DNA of 44,320 nt from Bacteroidota bacterium (GCA_016234735.1 JACRAN010000182.1:1-44320); one strand, 5' to 3'. Shown: positions 31,656 to 40,678, counted from the stretch's first letter. Made by a program: numbers and translations. Notes: a model not told the origin generated them from the letters alone.

Positions 31656-33707
31656 ATGAAAACAACGAATTTACTTTTGAAAGTGGGGTTGATTTTTATG
31701 GGATTTTTGGGAAAGGGATGGGGGCAGACGACTTATACTTGGAACCAAACAGGTACTGAATCTTGGACTACAAGCACGAATTGGACCCCTGACCGAACAA
31801 CGCCCGCCACCAATGATATTTTGCAATTCAGCGGTGGGGGTACTTTAACTGTCACGTCGGTGCCGACGCAAACAATCGGACAATTGCTTGTAAGTGGGAG
31901 CACGACAGTAAATCTTCAAGGTGCTGCACCTGGTACTGTATTAACAGTTGGTGGCGGTTCTGGTACAGACCTGTCAGTAGCCAGCGGCTCTGCACTGAAC
32001 ATTAACGTAGCCATAAACACGACGACAATTGCATTAGCAACTGGTGCTACTGGTAGTATTGATGGCAATATGACTTTCACAAGTGCAGTTCATAAGTTAA
32101 CTGCTACCGATGCAAGTGCAATCACATTTAATTCCGGCGCTACATTAACCCAGGGATCAGGTTGTACAGGTAACATTTTCACTAGTACAGGTACGGCAAA
32201 CGTCATTGTTTTTGCGTCAGGTTCAATCTTTATTCAACTAGATGGCGCAAATCCATTTGGACTGACTGCTCCGGCTTCGAAAGTAGTGTTCCAAACAGGC
32301 AGCCTTTTCTCTTTCCAGCAGGATTCGGCACCCAGCTTCTCGGGAAGAACATATGCTAATCTAGAAATTATGGCTACTGGTTTTAGCTACAGTCCTACAG
32401 GCACAGGGTTGTTATCAATAGATAATTTAACTATCACAACCGGCATATTAAACCTTAACCTTACTGGCGGAATAAATATAAAAGGAAATATTTCAGTTGC
32501 ATCGGGTCAAACATTGACCTTTTCCCCGGCCTCCGCAAATACTTTAACATTCAACGGTACTTCTGGCCAATCAATTTCAAACCTTGGTACCCTCACTTTT
32601 GCCTCAAATGCAAACATAACTATCAACAATTCCAGTGGTGTTACGCTCAACAATTTATTGACTGTCAGCGGAACTCTGACCATGACATTAGGAAATCTGA
32701 ATTTGAATGGGAACCAGTTAACCGTTTCAACAATCTCAGGCGGCTCCAGTACCAGTTATATTATTGCAGAATCATTTCCTGGAGTCAGTAAGGCCACCCC
32801 TACTTCCTTTACCTTTCCAATTGGTACTATAAGCGCTTACATGCCATGCACACTAACAGGTACAGGCACGTACAATGTCAATCTTTCAACAACGGCAGCC
32901 GGTCTGAGTGACCCTACCTATGCGCTGACCAATCAATGGGACATCACAAGAACGGGAGGCTCAGGCACCATCAGCGCTGATTTTCAGTGGCCTACTGATG
33001 TCCAAGGGAGCAATTTCCCGGGCACTTTGTACTTGTTCAAAAACACAGCGGGCACTTGGTCAAATGTGGCCGGCCCGGTTTCGGCGGGAGGAGGCAATCC
33101 TAACACCGCATCATTCACCGGTGTTACCTGTTGTTCAGGTTTCGTTCCAGGTGGTGAACAATCCTTGCCTGTCGAATTAGTTGACTTCCGTGCCAATCTG
33201 GTACAAAAAAACGTTCATCTCTCCTGGCTGACCGCCTCCGAAACCAACAACTCCCACTTCTCCATCGAAAAAAGCACGGACGGCCAGACCTTCCGGGAAA
33301 TCGGCAAGGTAGCAGGCCAGGGCACCAGCTACGAGGTACACAACTACCAGTACACGGACGAGGCACCAGCCCCCGGCATCAACTACTACCGCCTGCGGCA
33401 AGTGGATTTCGACGGGCAGTTCAGCTACTCGCCGGTCGTGTCCGTCCATTTCGACGGTGGCAAAGGTTCGGTGCGGGTGTTCCCTTCCATCGTACAGGAA
33501 ACCGCCACCATCCTGTTCCCCGAAGAAACAGGCGAGGCCGGGATGGTTTTCCTGTTCGACCAGACCGGGCGTTTGGTGTCGGCGATGGAAGTGCAGCCCG
33601 GCACCCTCGAAGCCAAGCTGCCGACCGATGGGCTGCCTGCCGGCATGTACTTCCTGACGGTGCAAAACGGCACCAATCGGTCGAACCACCACCTTGTCAA
33701 GCAATAA
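31656..33707 (+). CDS. Secreted repetitive protein with T9SS sorting domain (mosaic composition)
   Basis: A 683-residue exported protein. A signal peptide (about 1-23) is followed by a Thr/Ser/Gly/Asn-rich passenger of about 480 residues with many short beta-strand repeats (NLNGNQLTVSTISGG, LTVSGTLTMTLGNLNL), looking like a beta-helix. From about residue 503 it carries the module LPVELVDFRANL ... HLSWLTASETNNSHFSIEKS, common in Bacteroidota surface proteins, then a T9SS sorting domain (VRVFPSIVQETATILF ... YFLTVQNG). The DNA for the passenger is AT-richer and uses A/T-ending codons, unlike its own 3' third (from about 33,180) and neighbouring genes. This suggests the passenger was acquired and joined to a native export module. 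The specific function is unknown. The start at 31656 was chosen for the signal peptide. Confidence 0.88.
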   Translation: MKTTNLLLKVGLIFMGFLGKGWGQTTYTWNQTGTESWTTSTNWTPDRTTPATNDILQFSGGGTLTVTSVPTQTIGQLLVSGSTTVNLQGAAPGTVLTVGGGSGTDLSVASGSALNINVAINTTTIALATGATGSIDGNMTFTSAVHKLTATDASAITFNSGATLTQGSGCTGNIFTSTGTANVIVFASGSIFIQLDGANPFGLTAPASKVVFQTGSLFSFQQDSAPSFSGRTYANLEIMATGFSYSPTGTGLLSIDNLTITTGILNLNLTGGINIKGNISVASGQTLTFSPASANTLTFNGTSGQSISNLGTLTFASNANITINNSSGVTLNNLLTVSGTLTMTLGNLNLNGNQLTVSTISGGSSTSYIIAESFPGVSKATPTSFTFPIGTISAYMPCTLTGTGTYNVNLSTTAAGLSDPTYALTNQWDITRTGGSGTISADFQWPTDVQGSNFPGTLYLFKNTAGTWSNVAGPVSAGGGNPNTASFTGVTCCSGFVPGGEQSLPVELVDFRANLVQKNVHLSWLTASETNNSHFSIEKSTDGQTFREIGKVAGQGTSYEVHNYQYTDEAPAPGINYYRLRQVDFDGQFSYSPVVSVHFDGGKGSVRVFPSIVQETATILFPEETGEAGMVFLFDQTGRLVSAMEVQPGTLEAKLPTDGLPAGMYFLTVQNGTNRSNHHLVKQ

Positions 33708-33832
33708 CCCCAACTTATCAAGGCGTGAGTTGTTTCGAGAAAGTGGTTTGGATTTAAAGCACTGAAAATCAATATTTTAGAATCTCGCTTTCACGCCGTC
33801 TCACCTCTCGCTGTCTCACCCCTCACCTCAAT

Positions 33833-33878
33833 AAAAACGGGGTCATGTTCATTTTTTTCAGAACATGACCCCGTTTTT
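33833..33878. terminator. Bidirectional hairpin terminator after the mosaic T9SS gene
   Basis: AAAAACGGGGTCATGTTC (33833-33850) and its exact complement (33861-33878) with a 10-nt loop; A- and T-runs flank both sides, so it can work on both strands. Confidence 0.85.
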
Positions 33879-34134
33879 ATTTGGTAAATCCAAAGGCCGT
33901 TTTACCTTTGGGCTTCTTACTTCTTTAACCTGTCTGCAAGTATATTCCCCTGAGCATTCTCATTTCTTAATTTTTTCAGACGATGGATACACGGCTCCGA
34001 ATTCGGAGGTGGAGGCTATCCTGAAACCGATTTTAAACACCGAGGCGGCTGCTTGCAGCGACGTGCTTCTCACGCTCTTTTTTTCATTCTCTCAACACCA
34101 AATATCCCAATATCTAATTTCCAATATCCAATTT
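33879..34134. other. Gap before ggt with a tandem ATATC-word stretch
   Basis: No gene with support. The segment 33980-34080 is GC-richer and reads open on the plus strand (fragment TAPNSEVEAILKPIL) but has no start, signal or recognisable relative, so it may be the remains of a gene. Positions 34091-34134 hold tandem ATATCC/AATATC words that run up to the ggt stop codon. Confidence 0.4.
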
Positions 34135-35847
34135 CTAAAACCCCTCCGCATCGTCATCTGGGTTTCGGTTGTCGCCGACACCGTGCAGTTTGCCGTCCGG
34201 CAGCACCATCACGGCTTTGATGAGCGCCATCCTGCCCACGTTTTCCAAGCGATGTCCCATGCCCCGGAGTTGTTTCCGCACCAGCGTGTCGATGGCCGCA
34301 TCCTCACAGGTAATCGCATCCGGCAGCCATTGGTGGTGGAAGCGGGGTGCCCACACCGCCTCGTCGAGCGTCATGCCGTAATCCGTGACACCGAGCAGGG
34401 TTTGCAGCACCGCCGTGATGATGGTCGAGCCGCCCGGAGCGCCCAACACGAGGAACAGGCTGCTGTCTTTTTCCACAATCGTCGGGGTCATGGAACTGAG
34501 CATCCGCTTGCCCGGCCCGACGGCGTTGGCCTCTGCCCCCACCAGCCCGAAGTAGTTCGGTACGCCCGGCTTGGCGCTGAAATCGTCCATTTCGTCATTC
34601 AGGAAAAAACCGGCTCCCTGCACGATGATTTTCGAGCCGTAGTTGAGGTTGAGCGTGGTCGTCACCGACACGGCGTTGCCCGCCGCATCCACCACCGAAG
34701 TGTGGGTCGTTTCAAATGTTTCCACCCCGATTTTCACCAGCGGCCCCACCACTTCGCTGGGCGTGGCTTTCGTGGAGTCGAAATCCTGCATCCGGTCAGC
34801 CAGGTAGGCGGGGTCGAGCAGCGAATCGACCGGCACGGGGTAAAAATCGCTGTCGCCGAGGTACTTGGCCCGGTCGGCGTAGGCCCTTCGCTCCGCCTCA
34901 GCGATGACGTGGACGGATTTTGCCGACTGAAAACCGTAACTGCCCAACGGAAATTTCTCCAACATGGTCAGCAGTTGCATCAGCACGATGCCCCCGCTCG
35001 ACGGAGGTGGCATGGAGATGACCCGGTAGTTTTTGTACCGCCCGATGATGGGTGTGCGCCACCTGGCCTCGTAGTTTTTCAAGTCTTCGAGTGTGATGAG
35101 GCCGCCGCCCCGCTGCATTTCCGCCACGATTTTTTCGGCGGTTTCCCCTTCGTAAAAACCGGCAGCCCCCCGGTCACGGATGCGTTCCAGCGTCCTGGCG
35201 AGGTCGGGTTGGCGGAGCCGGTCGCCCATTTTCCAAACGCCGTCCTTCACGAACGGGCGGGCATCGGGGTTCGCTTTTTGGAATTGCTCCTTGTACTCGT
35301 TCAGCCGGTCGGCCTCCGATTCCGTGAGCAAAAAACCCTCCGCTGCCAGTCGGATGGCCGGTGCGAGCAGTTGCTCCCAGTCTTTGAGTTTGCTGTGTTT
35401 TTGAAATGCCAGCTCCTTGCCCGCCACTGTGCCCGGCACTCCGACCGACAGGTGGCCTTCCTTGCTCAGGCTCTCCACCACATTTCCCTCGCCGTCGAGG
35501 TACATGTCCCGATGGGCGGTGGCGGGCGCTTTTTCCCGGTAATCGAGCGCATCCGACTCGCCGTTGGCCAACCGGATGACCATGAAACCTCCTCCGCCGA
35601 TGTTGCCGGCCCTGGGATAGACGACGGCCAGCGCAAACTGCGTGGCGATGGCCGCATCCACGGCGTTGCCGCCTTTTTGCAGGATTTCTTTGCCCACCAT
35701 CGCCGCCAACGGGTGCTCCGCCACCACCATCGCCGAGTCTTCCACGAGGCTTTGAACGATGGTGTAGGGAGGCTTCTCGGCTGCCTTCTGACAGGCATTT
35801 AAAATTAAAAAAAATGAAAATATCCCGTAAAGTGACTTCCGTTTCAT
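34135..35847 (-). CDS. ggt: Gamma-glutamyltransferase (glutathione hydrolase)
   Basis: A 570-residue exported enzyme that cleaves the gamma-glutamyl bond of glutathione and related peptides. The start at 35847 gives a lipoprotein-like signal ending LNAC (Cys19; Asn at -2 is unusual). The precursor is cut before Thr380 in the motif TTHTSVVD, giving a large subunit (about 20-379) and a small subunit (380-570). Further landmarks are AGNIGGGGFMV, PPPSSGGIVLMQLL, the substrate-binding MLSSMTPTIV and LGAPGGSTIITAVLQ. Length is normal. A start at 35871 would add 8 residues before the signal. The gene stands alone; a hairpin with a T-run on its strand lies 120 bp upstream (35970-36013). Confidence 0.96.
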   Translation of the reverse strand: MKRKSLYGIFSFFLILNACQKAAEKPPYTIVQSLVEDSAMVVAEHPLAAMVGKEILQKGGNAVDAAIATQFALAVVYPRAGNIGGGGFMVIRLANGESDALDYREKAPATAHRDMYLDGEGNVVESLSKEGHLSVGVPGTVAGKELAFQKHSKLKDWEQLLAPAIRLAAEGFLLTESEADRLNEYKEQFQKANPDARPFVKDGVWKMGDRLRQPDLARTLERIRDRGAAGFYEGETAEKIVAEMQRGGGLITLEDLKNYEARWRTPIIGRYKNYRVISMPPPSSGGIVLMQLLTMLEKFPLGSYGFQSAKSVHVIAEAERRAYADRAKYLGDSDFYPVPVDSLLDPAYLADRMQDFDSTKATPSEVVGPLVKIGVETFETTHTSVVDAAGNAVSVTTTLNLNYGSKIIVQGAGFFLNDEMDDFSAKPGVPNYFGLVGAEANAVGPGKRMLSSMTPTIVEKDSSLFLVLGAPGGSTIITAVLQTLLGVTDYGMTLDEAVWAPRFHHQWLPDAITCEDAAIDTLVRKQLRGMGHRLENVGRMALIKAVMVLPDGKLHGVGDNRNPDDDAEGF

Positions 35848-35969
35848 TTTGGTATAGTAGTTGGTAAACATGTAAATGAAATTGAATTGGTTTGCTTTTA
35901 AAAGTAAACCCCTGCCGTGAGGCCAGACTAAAAACTGCTCGATTCCTCACACTTTGAAACACATAAAAA

Positions 35970-36013
35970 CACCGGGGGCAAACCGACGGCCCCCCATCGA
36001 GAGGCTCCCGGTG
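35970..36013. other. GC-rich nested hairpin upstream of ggt
   Basis: CACCGGG (35970-35976) pairs with CCCGGTG (36007-36013), with an inner GGGGGC/GCCCCC pair. T-runs follow on both strands (five on the minus strand, six on the plus strand), so it could be a terminator in either direction. On the minus strand it lies in the likely ggt leader. Confidence 0.55.
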
Positions 36014-36066
36014 GATTTTTTGAAAGAAATTTAAGTTTGGTTAATTATTTTCATGGTTATGTTGTC

Positions 36067-36095
36067 GTGCCATCCAAGTGATGGCACTTTTTTTT
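36067..36095 (+). terminator. Rho-independent terminator on the plus strand with no gene before it
   Basis: GTGCCATC (36067-36074), a 5-nt loop, GATGGCAC (36080-36087) and eight T residues. It lies just before the purB promoter. The nearest plus-strand gene ends 2.4 kb upstream and has its own terminator, so an unannotated small transcript may end here. Confidence 0.85.
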
Positions 36096-36100
36096 ATTCC

Positions 36101-36108
36101 TACCTTTG
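36101..36108 (+). promoter_or_regulatory. Promoter -7 box of purB
   Basis: TACCTTTG exactly fits TAnnTTTG, 97 bp before the purB start and directly after the plus-strand terminator. Confidence 0.7.
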
Positions 36109-36120
36109 GCGGAAAAAGGG

Positions 36121-36150
36121 TTTGAGGGTTTGAGAATTTGAGGGTTTGAG
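36121..36150. repeat. Tandem TTTGAGGG octamers in the purB leader
   Basis: TTTGAGGG, TTTGAGAA, TTTGAGGG, TTTGAG in a row. The same word array precedes hom (26702-26755), there in the opposite orientation relative to the gene. Confidence 0.75.
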
Positions 36151-36204
36151 TGGTGCGTGTAAACAAATTATCAAACTACTGAAACGCATTGAAACGACCA
36201 AACC

Positions 36205-37536
36205 ATGCTGACCGCAATTTCGCCCATCGATGGCCGCTATGCCGGTAAAACAAAGGAACTTTCCGCATATTTTTCCGAATTCGCCCTGATTAAATACCGG
36301 GTACTCGTGGAGGTGCGCTACTTCAAGGCACTTTGCGGACTTCCGCTGCCGCAATTGGCTGGTTTTGATACCAGCAAACTGACGGCGCTCGAAGCAATTG
36401 TCGAAAATTTCACGTTGGAGCAGGCGCAGCAAATCAAGGACATCGAAAAAATCACCAACCACGACGTGAAGGCGGTCGAGTATTTCCTGAAAGAAGAATT
36501 TGAGCGACTGGGCATCGGTACCTTCAAGGAGTTCATCCACTTCGGCCTCACCTCGCAGGATGTCAACAACACGGCCACTCCGATGCTGATAAAAGACGCT
36601 GTGCAGGCCGTGTACCTGCCTCATTTTCAGCAGGTTAGGGATTTTATTTTCAACCTGGCACAAACCTGGGCCAACGTGCCGATGCTCGCCCGCACACACG
36701 GTCAGCCGGCCTCCCCCACCCGGCTCGGCAAAGAATTGATGGTGTTCGTCGAGCGGCTCGACGAGCAGTGGCGGCAGTTGGACGAGGTGCCCTGGCGGGG
36801 AAAATTCGGAGGCGCCACCGGCAATTTCAACGCCCACAACGTGGCCTACCCCGATGTGAACTGGAACGCCTTCGGCAATGATTTCCTGTTCAACTACCTG
36901 GGGCTGGAGCGCTCGCAGTTCACCACGCAGATTGAACATTACGACAACTTAGCGGCGCTTTTCCATGCCCTCAGCCGCATCAACACCATCCTCATCGACC
37001 TCTGCCGGGACCTGTGGGCCTACGTTTCGATAGACTATTTCAAACAAAAAACCGTGCAGGGCGAAGTCGGCTCGTCGGCCATGCCGCACAAGGTGAACCC
37101 CATCGATTTTGAAAATGCAGAGGGCAACCTCGGCCTCGCCAACGCCATTTTCGGCCACTTGGCGGAAAAACTGCCCATCTCCCGCCTGCAACGTGACCTC
37201 ACGGACAGCACGGTGCTGCGCAATGTGGGGGTGCCGTTTGGCCACACGCTCATTGCCCTGCAATCCATCACGAAAGGTTTGGGCAAGCTGGTGCTGAACG
37301 AAACCAAACTCCACGACGACCTCGAAGCCAACTGGATGGTGGTGGCCGAAGCCATCCAGACCATCCTCCGTCGGGAAGGCTACCCTCAGCCCTACGAGGC
37401 GTTGAAGGATTTGACGAGGGGGAAGGCCGCCGTTTCAAAACAGGATATTCACCAATTTATTGACCGTTTGAACGTCAATGATTCGGTGAAAAACGAGTTG
37501 AAGCAAATTTCACCGCACAACTACGTGGGAAAGTAA
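36205..37536 (+). CDS. purB: Adenylosuccinate lyase
   Basis: A 443-residue cytosolic enzyme that releases fumarate from SAICAR and from adenylosuccinate in purine synthesis. It opens MLTAISPIDGRYAGKTKEL, with HFGLTSQDVNNTA, ARTHGQPASPTRLGKE (catalytic His) and the fumarase/lyase signature SSAMPHKVNPIDFENAEGN near residues 285-303, including the mobile-loop Ser. Length is normal for the E. coli-like type of PurB. It is transcribed from a clear promoter at 36101 and is followed 48 bp later by the DUF1549/DUF1553 gene in the same direction; no terminator is seen between them, so read-through is possible. Confidence 0.97.
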   Translation: MLTAISPIDGRYAGKTKELSAYFSEFALIKYRVLVEVRYFKALCGLPLPQLAGFDTSKLTALEAIVENFTLEQAQQIKDIEKITNHDVKAVEYFLKEEFERLGIGTFKEFIHFGLTSQDVNNTATPMLIKDAVQAVYLPHFQQVRDFIFNLAQTWANVPMLARTHGQPASPTRLGKELMVFVERLDEQWRQLDEVPWRGKFGGATGNFNAHNVAYPDVNWNAFGNDFLFNYLGLERSQFTTQIEHYDNLAALFHALSRINTILIDLCRDLWAYVSIDYFKQKTVQGEVGSSAMPHKVNPIDFENAEGNLGLANAIFGHLAEKLPISRLQRDLTDSTVLRNVGVPFGHTLIALQSITKGLGKLVLNETKLHDDLEANWMVVAEAIQTILRREGYPQPYEALKDLTRGKAAVSKQDIHQFIDRLNVNDSVKNELKQISPHNYVGK

Positions 37537-37584
37537 AATTTTTAGATAATTTTAGGCGTGAGATTTCTAAAGTCAACCACGCCC

Positions 37585-39918
37585 ATGCGGATTCCAGTCA
37601 AGTACCTGCTCCTGATTTTTGCACTCATCGCCGCCACCGTGTTGCTGCTCTCCGGTTTTTTCAGCAAAAAAGACCCGGCTGACATGCCCGCCCTGCCCGA
37701 TGTCGTCGATTACAATTTCCACATCAAACCCATCATTTCCGACCGCTGCTTCAAGTGCCACGGGCCAGACAAAAACAAACAGGAATCGGAACTGGGCCTG
37801 AACAACGAGGCAGGTTTTTTCAAAACGCTGAAAAAAGATTCCACCCGCCACGTGGTGGTGCCGGGCAAGCCGGTGCAGAGCGAACTCTACCGCCGCATCA
37901 CGGAAACCGACCCGGAGGAAATGATGCCGCCGCCCGAAAGCAACCTCAGCCTGAACGCCTGGGAGAAAGCCGTGATAAAAAAGTGGATTGAACAGGGGGC
38001 GAAGTACAAGCAACACTGGGCCTTCCTTCAGCCGGAAAAGCAGGAATTGCCGAAGGTGAAAAACAAGGGCTGGGTGAAAAATGAAATCGACCATTTCATT
38101 TTAAAAAAATTGGAGGAGGAGAAACTGAGACCCAACCCCGAAGCCGACAAGGAACGTCTGCTGCGCCGGGCCAGCTACGACCTGACCGGCCTGCCTCCCT
38201 CGCCGCAACTTACCGAGAAATTCCTTGCCGACGATTCGCCGGATGCTTTTGAAAAAACGGTGGACGAACTGCTGGCCCTGCCTGCCTACGGCGAGCACCA
38301 GGCCGCCCAGTGGCTCGACCTCGCCCGCTACGCCGACTCGCACGGCTACCAGGACGACAGCTACCGCTCGCAATGGCCCTGGCGGGACTGGGTCATCCAT
38401 GCTTTCAACAAAAACATGCCCTACGATGAGTTCGTCACGTGGCAGTTGGCGGGCGACCTGCTGCCCGATGCCACGAAGGAGCAGATTCTGGCCACCGGAT
38501 TTTGCCGAAACCACAAAATCACGCAGGAAGGCGGCGTCATCGAGGAGGAGTACCGCACGGAGTACATCGCCGACAAGACGAACCTGTACGGCATGGCGTT
38601 CCTCGGCCTCACGTTCGAGTGTGCCAAGTGCCACGACCACAAGTTCGACCCCATTTCGCAGCAGGAATATTACGGCGCCTACGCATTTTTCAACCAGAGC
38701 AGCGAGCGAGGTTTCTACGGCGATGTGAGCAATATTTCCATTGCAGAGTTGCCCGTGCTGGTGCCGACGAAGGCGGAATTGGACGGGCTGCTGGATTTCA
38801 TCAACAACACGGAGGCCGACACGGTGGTGAGCATGGTGATGCAGGAGTCGGACACGCTTCGCAAAACTTTCACGCTGAAACGGGGCCAGTACGACCGACC
38901 GGACAAGGAGGTGACCTTCGGCACACCGAAGGCGGTGCTGGCTTTTGATGAAAACTTGTCGAAAAACCGCCTCGGCCTGGCCCGGTGGACGTTTGACAAA
39001 AAAAACCCGCTGACGGCACGGGTGGCGGTAAACCGCATCTGGCAGCAACTTTTCGGGACGGGGCTGGTGAAATCCTCGGACAATTTTGGCAGCCAGGGCG
39101 AGATGCCCTCCCACCCCGAACTGCTCGACTGGCTGGCCATCGACTTCCGGGACAACGGCTGGGACGTGAAGCGTTTGATAAAAAAAATCGTCACGTCGGC
39201 CACCTACCGCCAGTCCGCTGTCGCCTCGCCGGAGAAAATGGAGCGTGACCCTGAAAACCGCCTGCTGGCACGTGGCCCCCGCTACCGCATGACGCCCGAA
39301 ATGATCCGGGACACCTGGCTCGCTGCGAGCGGGCTGCTCAACCCGGCCATCGGCGGCCCGCCGGTGCGGCCCTACCAGCCCGGCGGACTTTGGGAGGCAA
39401 CCAACGCGGGGGATGGTCGGGGGACCCTGACCAAATACGTGCCCGACAAGGACGGCAAGCTCTACCGCCGCACGATGTACACCATTTTCAAGCGGACGCT
39501 GCCCCACCCGTTCCTCACCACGTTCGATGCCAGCTACCGGGACGTGTGCGCCGTAAAACGCCAGCGCACCAACACGCCACTGCAAGCCCTGAACCTGATG
39601 AACGACCCACTGATGCTCGAAGCCAGCCGGGTGTTGGCGGAAAAATTATTGAAAAACAAAGCGCTGGGGTTTGATGAAAAATTGGAGGCGGCATTCCGCA
39701 TGGCAGCTTGCCGGAAACCAACGGAAAAGGAATTGGCCGTGCTGAAAAAGCATTTCGACGAAAGAAAAACTGTGCTGGCGAATCAACCGGAGGTGGTAAA
39801 AATGCTCCTGAAAGCTGGGGACAGCCTGCCCGACGAAACCGTCGATGCTGCCGACTGTGCGGCACTGATGGAGGTGGCGGCGCTGGTGTTCAACATGGAC
39901 GAAACTATTTGCAGATGA
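37585..39918 (+). CDS. PSCyt1-DUF1549-DUF1553 protein (planctomycete-type cytochrome-like)
   Basis: A 777-residue exported or membrane-anchored protein. An N-terminal hydrophobic helix (about 7-26) is followed by a planctomycete cytochrome C domain with the haem-binding motif CFKCH (Cys55, Cys58, His59), then DUF1549 (about 160-370) with a second CAKCH (Cys346, Cys349, His350), then DUF1553 (about 440-770; LTARVAVNRIWQQLFGTGLV, RTNTPLQALNLMNDP, and VFNMDETICR at the end). This family is abundant in Planctomycetes and is nearly always found with DUF1501; the partner is at 40747. Activity is unknown; a redox or polymer-degrading role has been suggested by context in other genomes, but that is inference. 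The start at 37585 (ATG) was preferred to a GTG at 37558. Confidence 0.92.
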   Translation: MRIPVKYLLLIFALIAATVLLLSGFFSKKDPADMPALPDVVDYNFHIKPIISDRCFKCHGPDKNKQESELGLNNEAGFFKTLKKDSTRHVVVPGKPVQSELYRRITETDPEEMMPPPESNLSLNAWEKAVIKKWIEQGAKYKQHWAFLQPEKQELPKVKNKGWVKNEIDHFILKKLEEEKLRPNPEADKERLLRRASYDLTGLPPSPQLTEKFLADDSPDAFEKTVDELLALPAYGEHQAAQWLDLARYADSHGYQDDSYRSQWPWRDWVIHAFNKNMPYDEFVTWQLAGDLLPDATKEQILATGFCRNHKITQEGGVIEEEYRTEYIADKTNLYGMAFLGLTFECAKCHDHKFDPISQQEYYGAYAFFNQSSERGFYGDVSNISIAELPVLVPTKAELDGLLDFINNTEADTVVSMVMQESDTLRKTFTLKRGQYDRPDKEVTFGTPKAVLAFDENLSKNRLGLARWTFDKKNPLTARVAVNRIWQQLFGTGLVKSSDNFGSQGEMPSHPELLDWLAIDFRDNGWDVKRLIKKIVTSATYRQSAVASPEKMERDPENRLLARGPRYRMTPEMIRDTWLAASGLLNPAIGGPPVRPYQPGGLWEATNAGDGRGTLTKYVPDKDGKLYRRTMYTIFKRTLPHPFLTTFDASYRDVCAVKRQRTNTPLQALNLMNDPLMLEASRVLAEKLLKNKALGFDEKLEAAFRMAACRKPTEKELAVLKKHFDERKTVLANQPEVVKMLLKAGDSLPDETVDAADCAALMEVAALVFNMDETICR

Positions 39919-39930
39919 CGGGTGGGGCAG

Positions 39931-40057
39931 GATTGGAGAACGGATGAAACGGATGAAACAGATAACAACGGATTTTTATTTTTTAGGCGATGTGTTTGGA
40001 TAGCGCACAAGTCAAATCAAAAAAATCCGCTGCATCCGTTTCGTCCGTTCTCCAATC
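39931..40057. repeat. Dispersed palindromic repeat, copy 3 (long form)
   Basis: GATTGGAGAACGGATGAAAC at the left and GTTTC-GTCCGTTCTCCAATC-like at the right form inverted ends of about 25 bp with few mismatches. The core (AACGGATTTTTATTTTTTAG, GGATAGCGCAC, GTCAAATCAAAAA) matches copy 2. It lies 12 bp after the DUF1553 stop and 38 bp before the CBS gene. Confidence 0.85.
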
Positions 40058-40095
40058 ACCTCATATTCTTAACTACACGCACAAATCCAGATTTT

Positions 40096-40536
40096 ATGAA
40101 AAAAGTAAAGCACATCCTGGAACAGAAAGGCAATCTCATCTACACGGTATCGCCCGGCCTAACAGTCTATGAAGCCATCCGGGTGATGGGCGAAAACAGC
40201 ATCGGCTCGGTGCTGGTGATGGACGACGACCACCAACTTGTGGGCATCCTGACGGAGCGGGACTACGCCCGCAAGGTGGTGTTGCAAGGGAAATTCAGCG
40301 CAAACACTTACGTCCATGAAATCATGACCCCGCACCCTGGCCTGCACACGGTATCGCCGGAGGCTCCCATCGAGGAGTGCATGGTGATGATGACGAACCA
40401 AAAAATCAGGCACCTGCCCGTGCTGGAGGACGACCGCCTGCTCGGCCTCATTTCCATCGGCGACGTGGTTTCTGCCTACATTCACCAGCAAAAGGAAATC
40501 ATCGAGGATATGACGAGCTATCTTTACAGAAGATAA
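40096..40536 (+). CDS. CBS-domain-pair protein
   Basis: A 146-residue cytosolic protein made of two CBS domains (about 8-65 and 75-135), a fold that usually binds AMP, ATP or similar nucleotides and reports energy state. Motifs are SIGSVLVMDDDHQLVGILTE, MTPHPGLHTVSPEAPIEECM and IRHLPVLEDDRLLGLISIGD. No enzyme domain is attached, so it is a stand-alone CBS pair. The ATG at 40096 begins at the natural N-terminus; the frame is open upstream only through the palindromic repeat. It lies between the DUF1553 and DUF1501 genes, both in the same direction, so it may be co-expressed with them, though the repeat and a promoter-like box separate the units. Confidence 0.92.
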   Translation: MKKVKHILEQKGNLIYTVSPGLTVYEAIRVMGENSIGSVLVMDDDHQLVGILTERDYARKVVLQGKFSANTYVHEIMTPHPGLHTVSPEAPIEECMVMMTNQKIRHLPVLEDDRLLGLISIGDVVSAYIHQQKEIIEDMTSYLYRR

Positions 40537-40539
40537 TCA

Positions 40540-40582
40540 GAGGTTAGACATTAGATTTTAGACATTAGTCATCAGACGTTGT
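40540..40582. repeat. AGACATTAG-word repeats after the CBS gene
   Basis: Two copies of AGACATTAG with variants (GAGGTTAGACATTAG, TTTTAGACATTAG) follow within a few bases of the CBS stop codon, the same kind of short tandem word as at other gene ends here. Confidence 0.6.
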
Positions 40583-40670
40583 AGCCAATTTATCTGGTGT
40601 TTTCTAACGCCTAAATGTACTAATTTGTTAGGTTGTACCCGTAAATATGCTCAAAAACAAGTTTTTTTTT

Positions 40671-40678
40671 TGTCTTTG
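40671..40678 (+). promoter_or_regulatory. Promoter-like box for the DUF1501 gene
   Basis: TGTCTTTG, one base off TAnnTTTG, 69 bp before the DUF1501 start and after a run of ten T residues. Confidence 0.4.

Noticed and set aside
33980-34080. Possible small coding segment or gene remnant
   Set aside because: Reads open but lacks a start, a signal or a family match; kept only as a note in the gap entry.
33865-35802. A 645-codon open frame on the plus strand
   Set aside because: It lies antisense over ggt, its product has the Arg/His/Val-rich look of a shadow frame, and the ggt frame encodes all family motifs.
38101-39585. 494-codon minus-strand open frame opposite the DUF1549/DUF1553 gene
   Set aside because: Shadow frame; the plus strand encodes both CxxCH motifs and full-length conserved domains.
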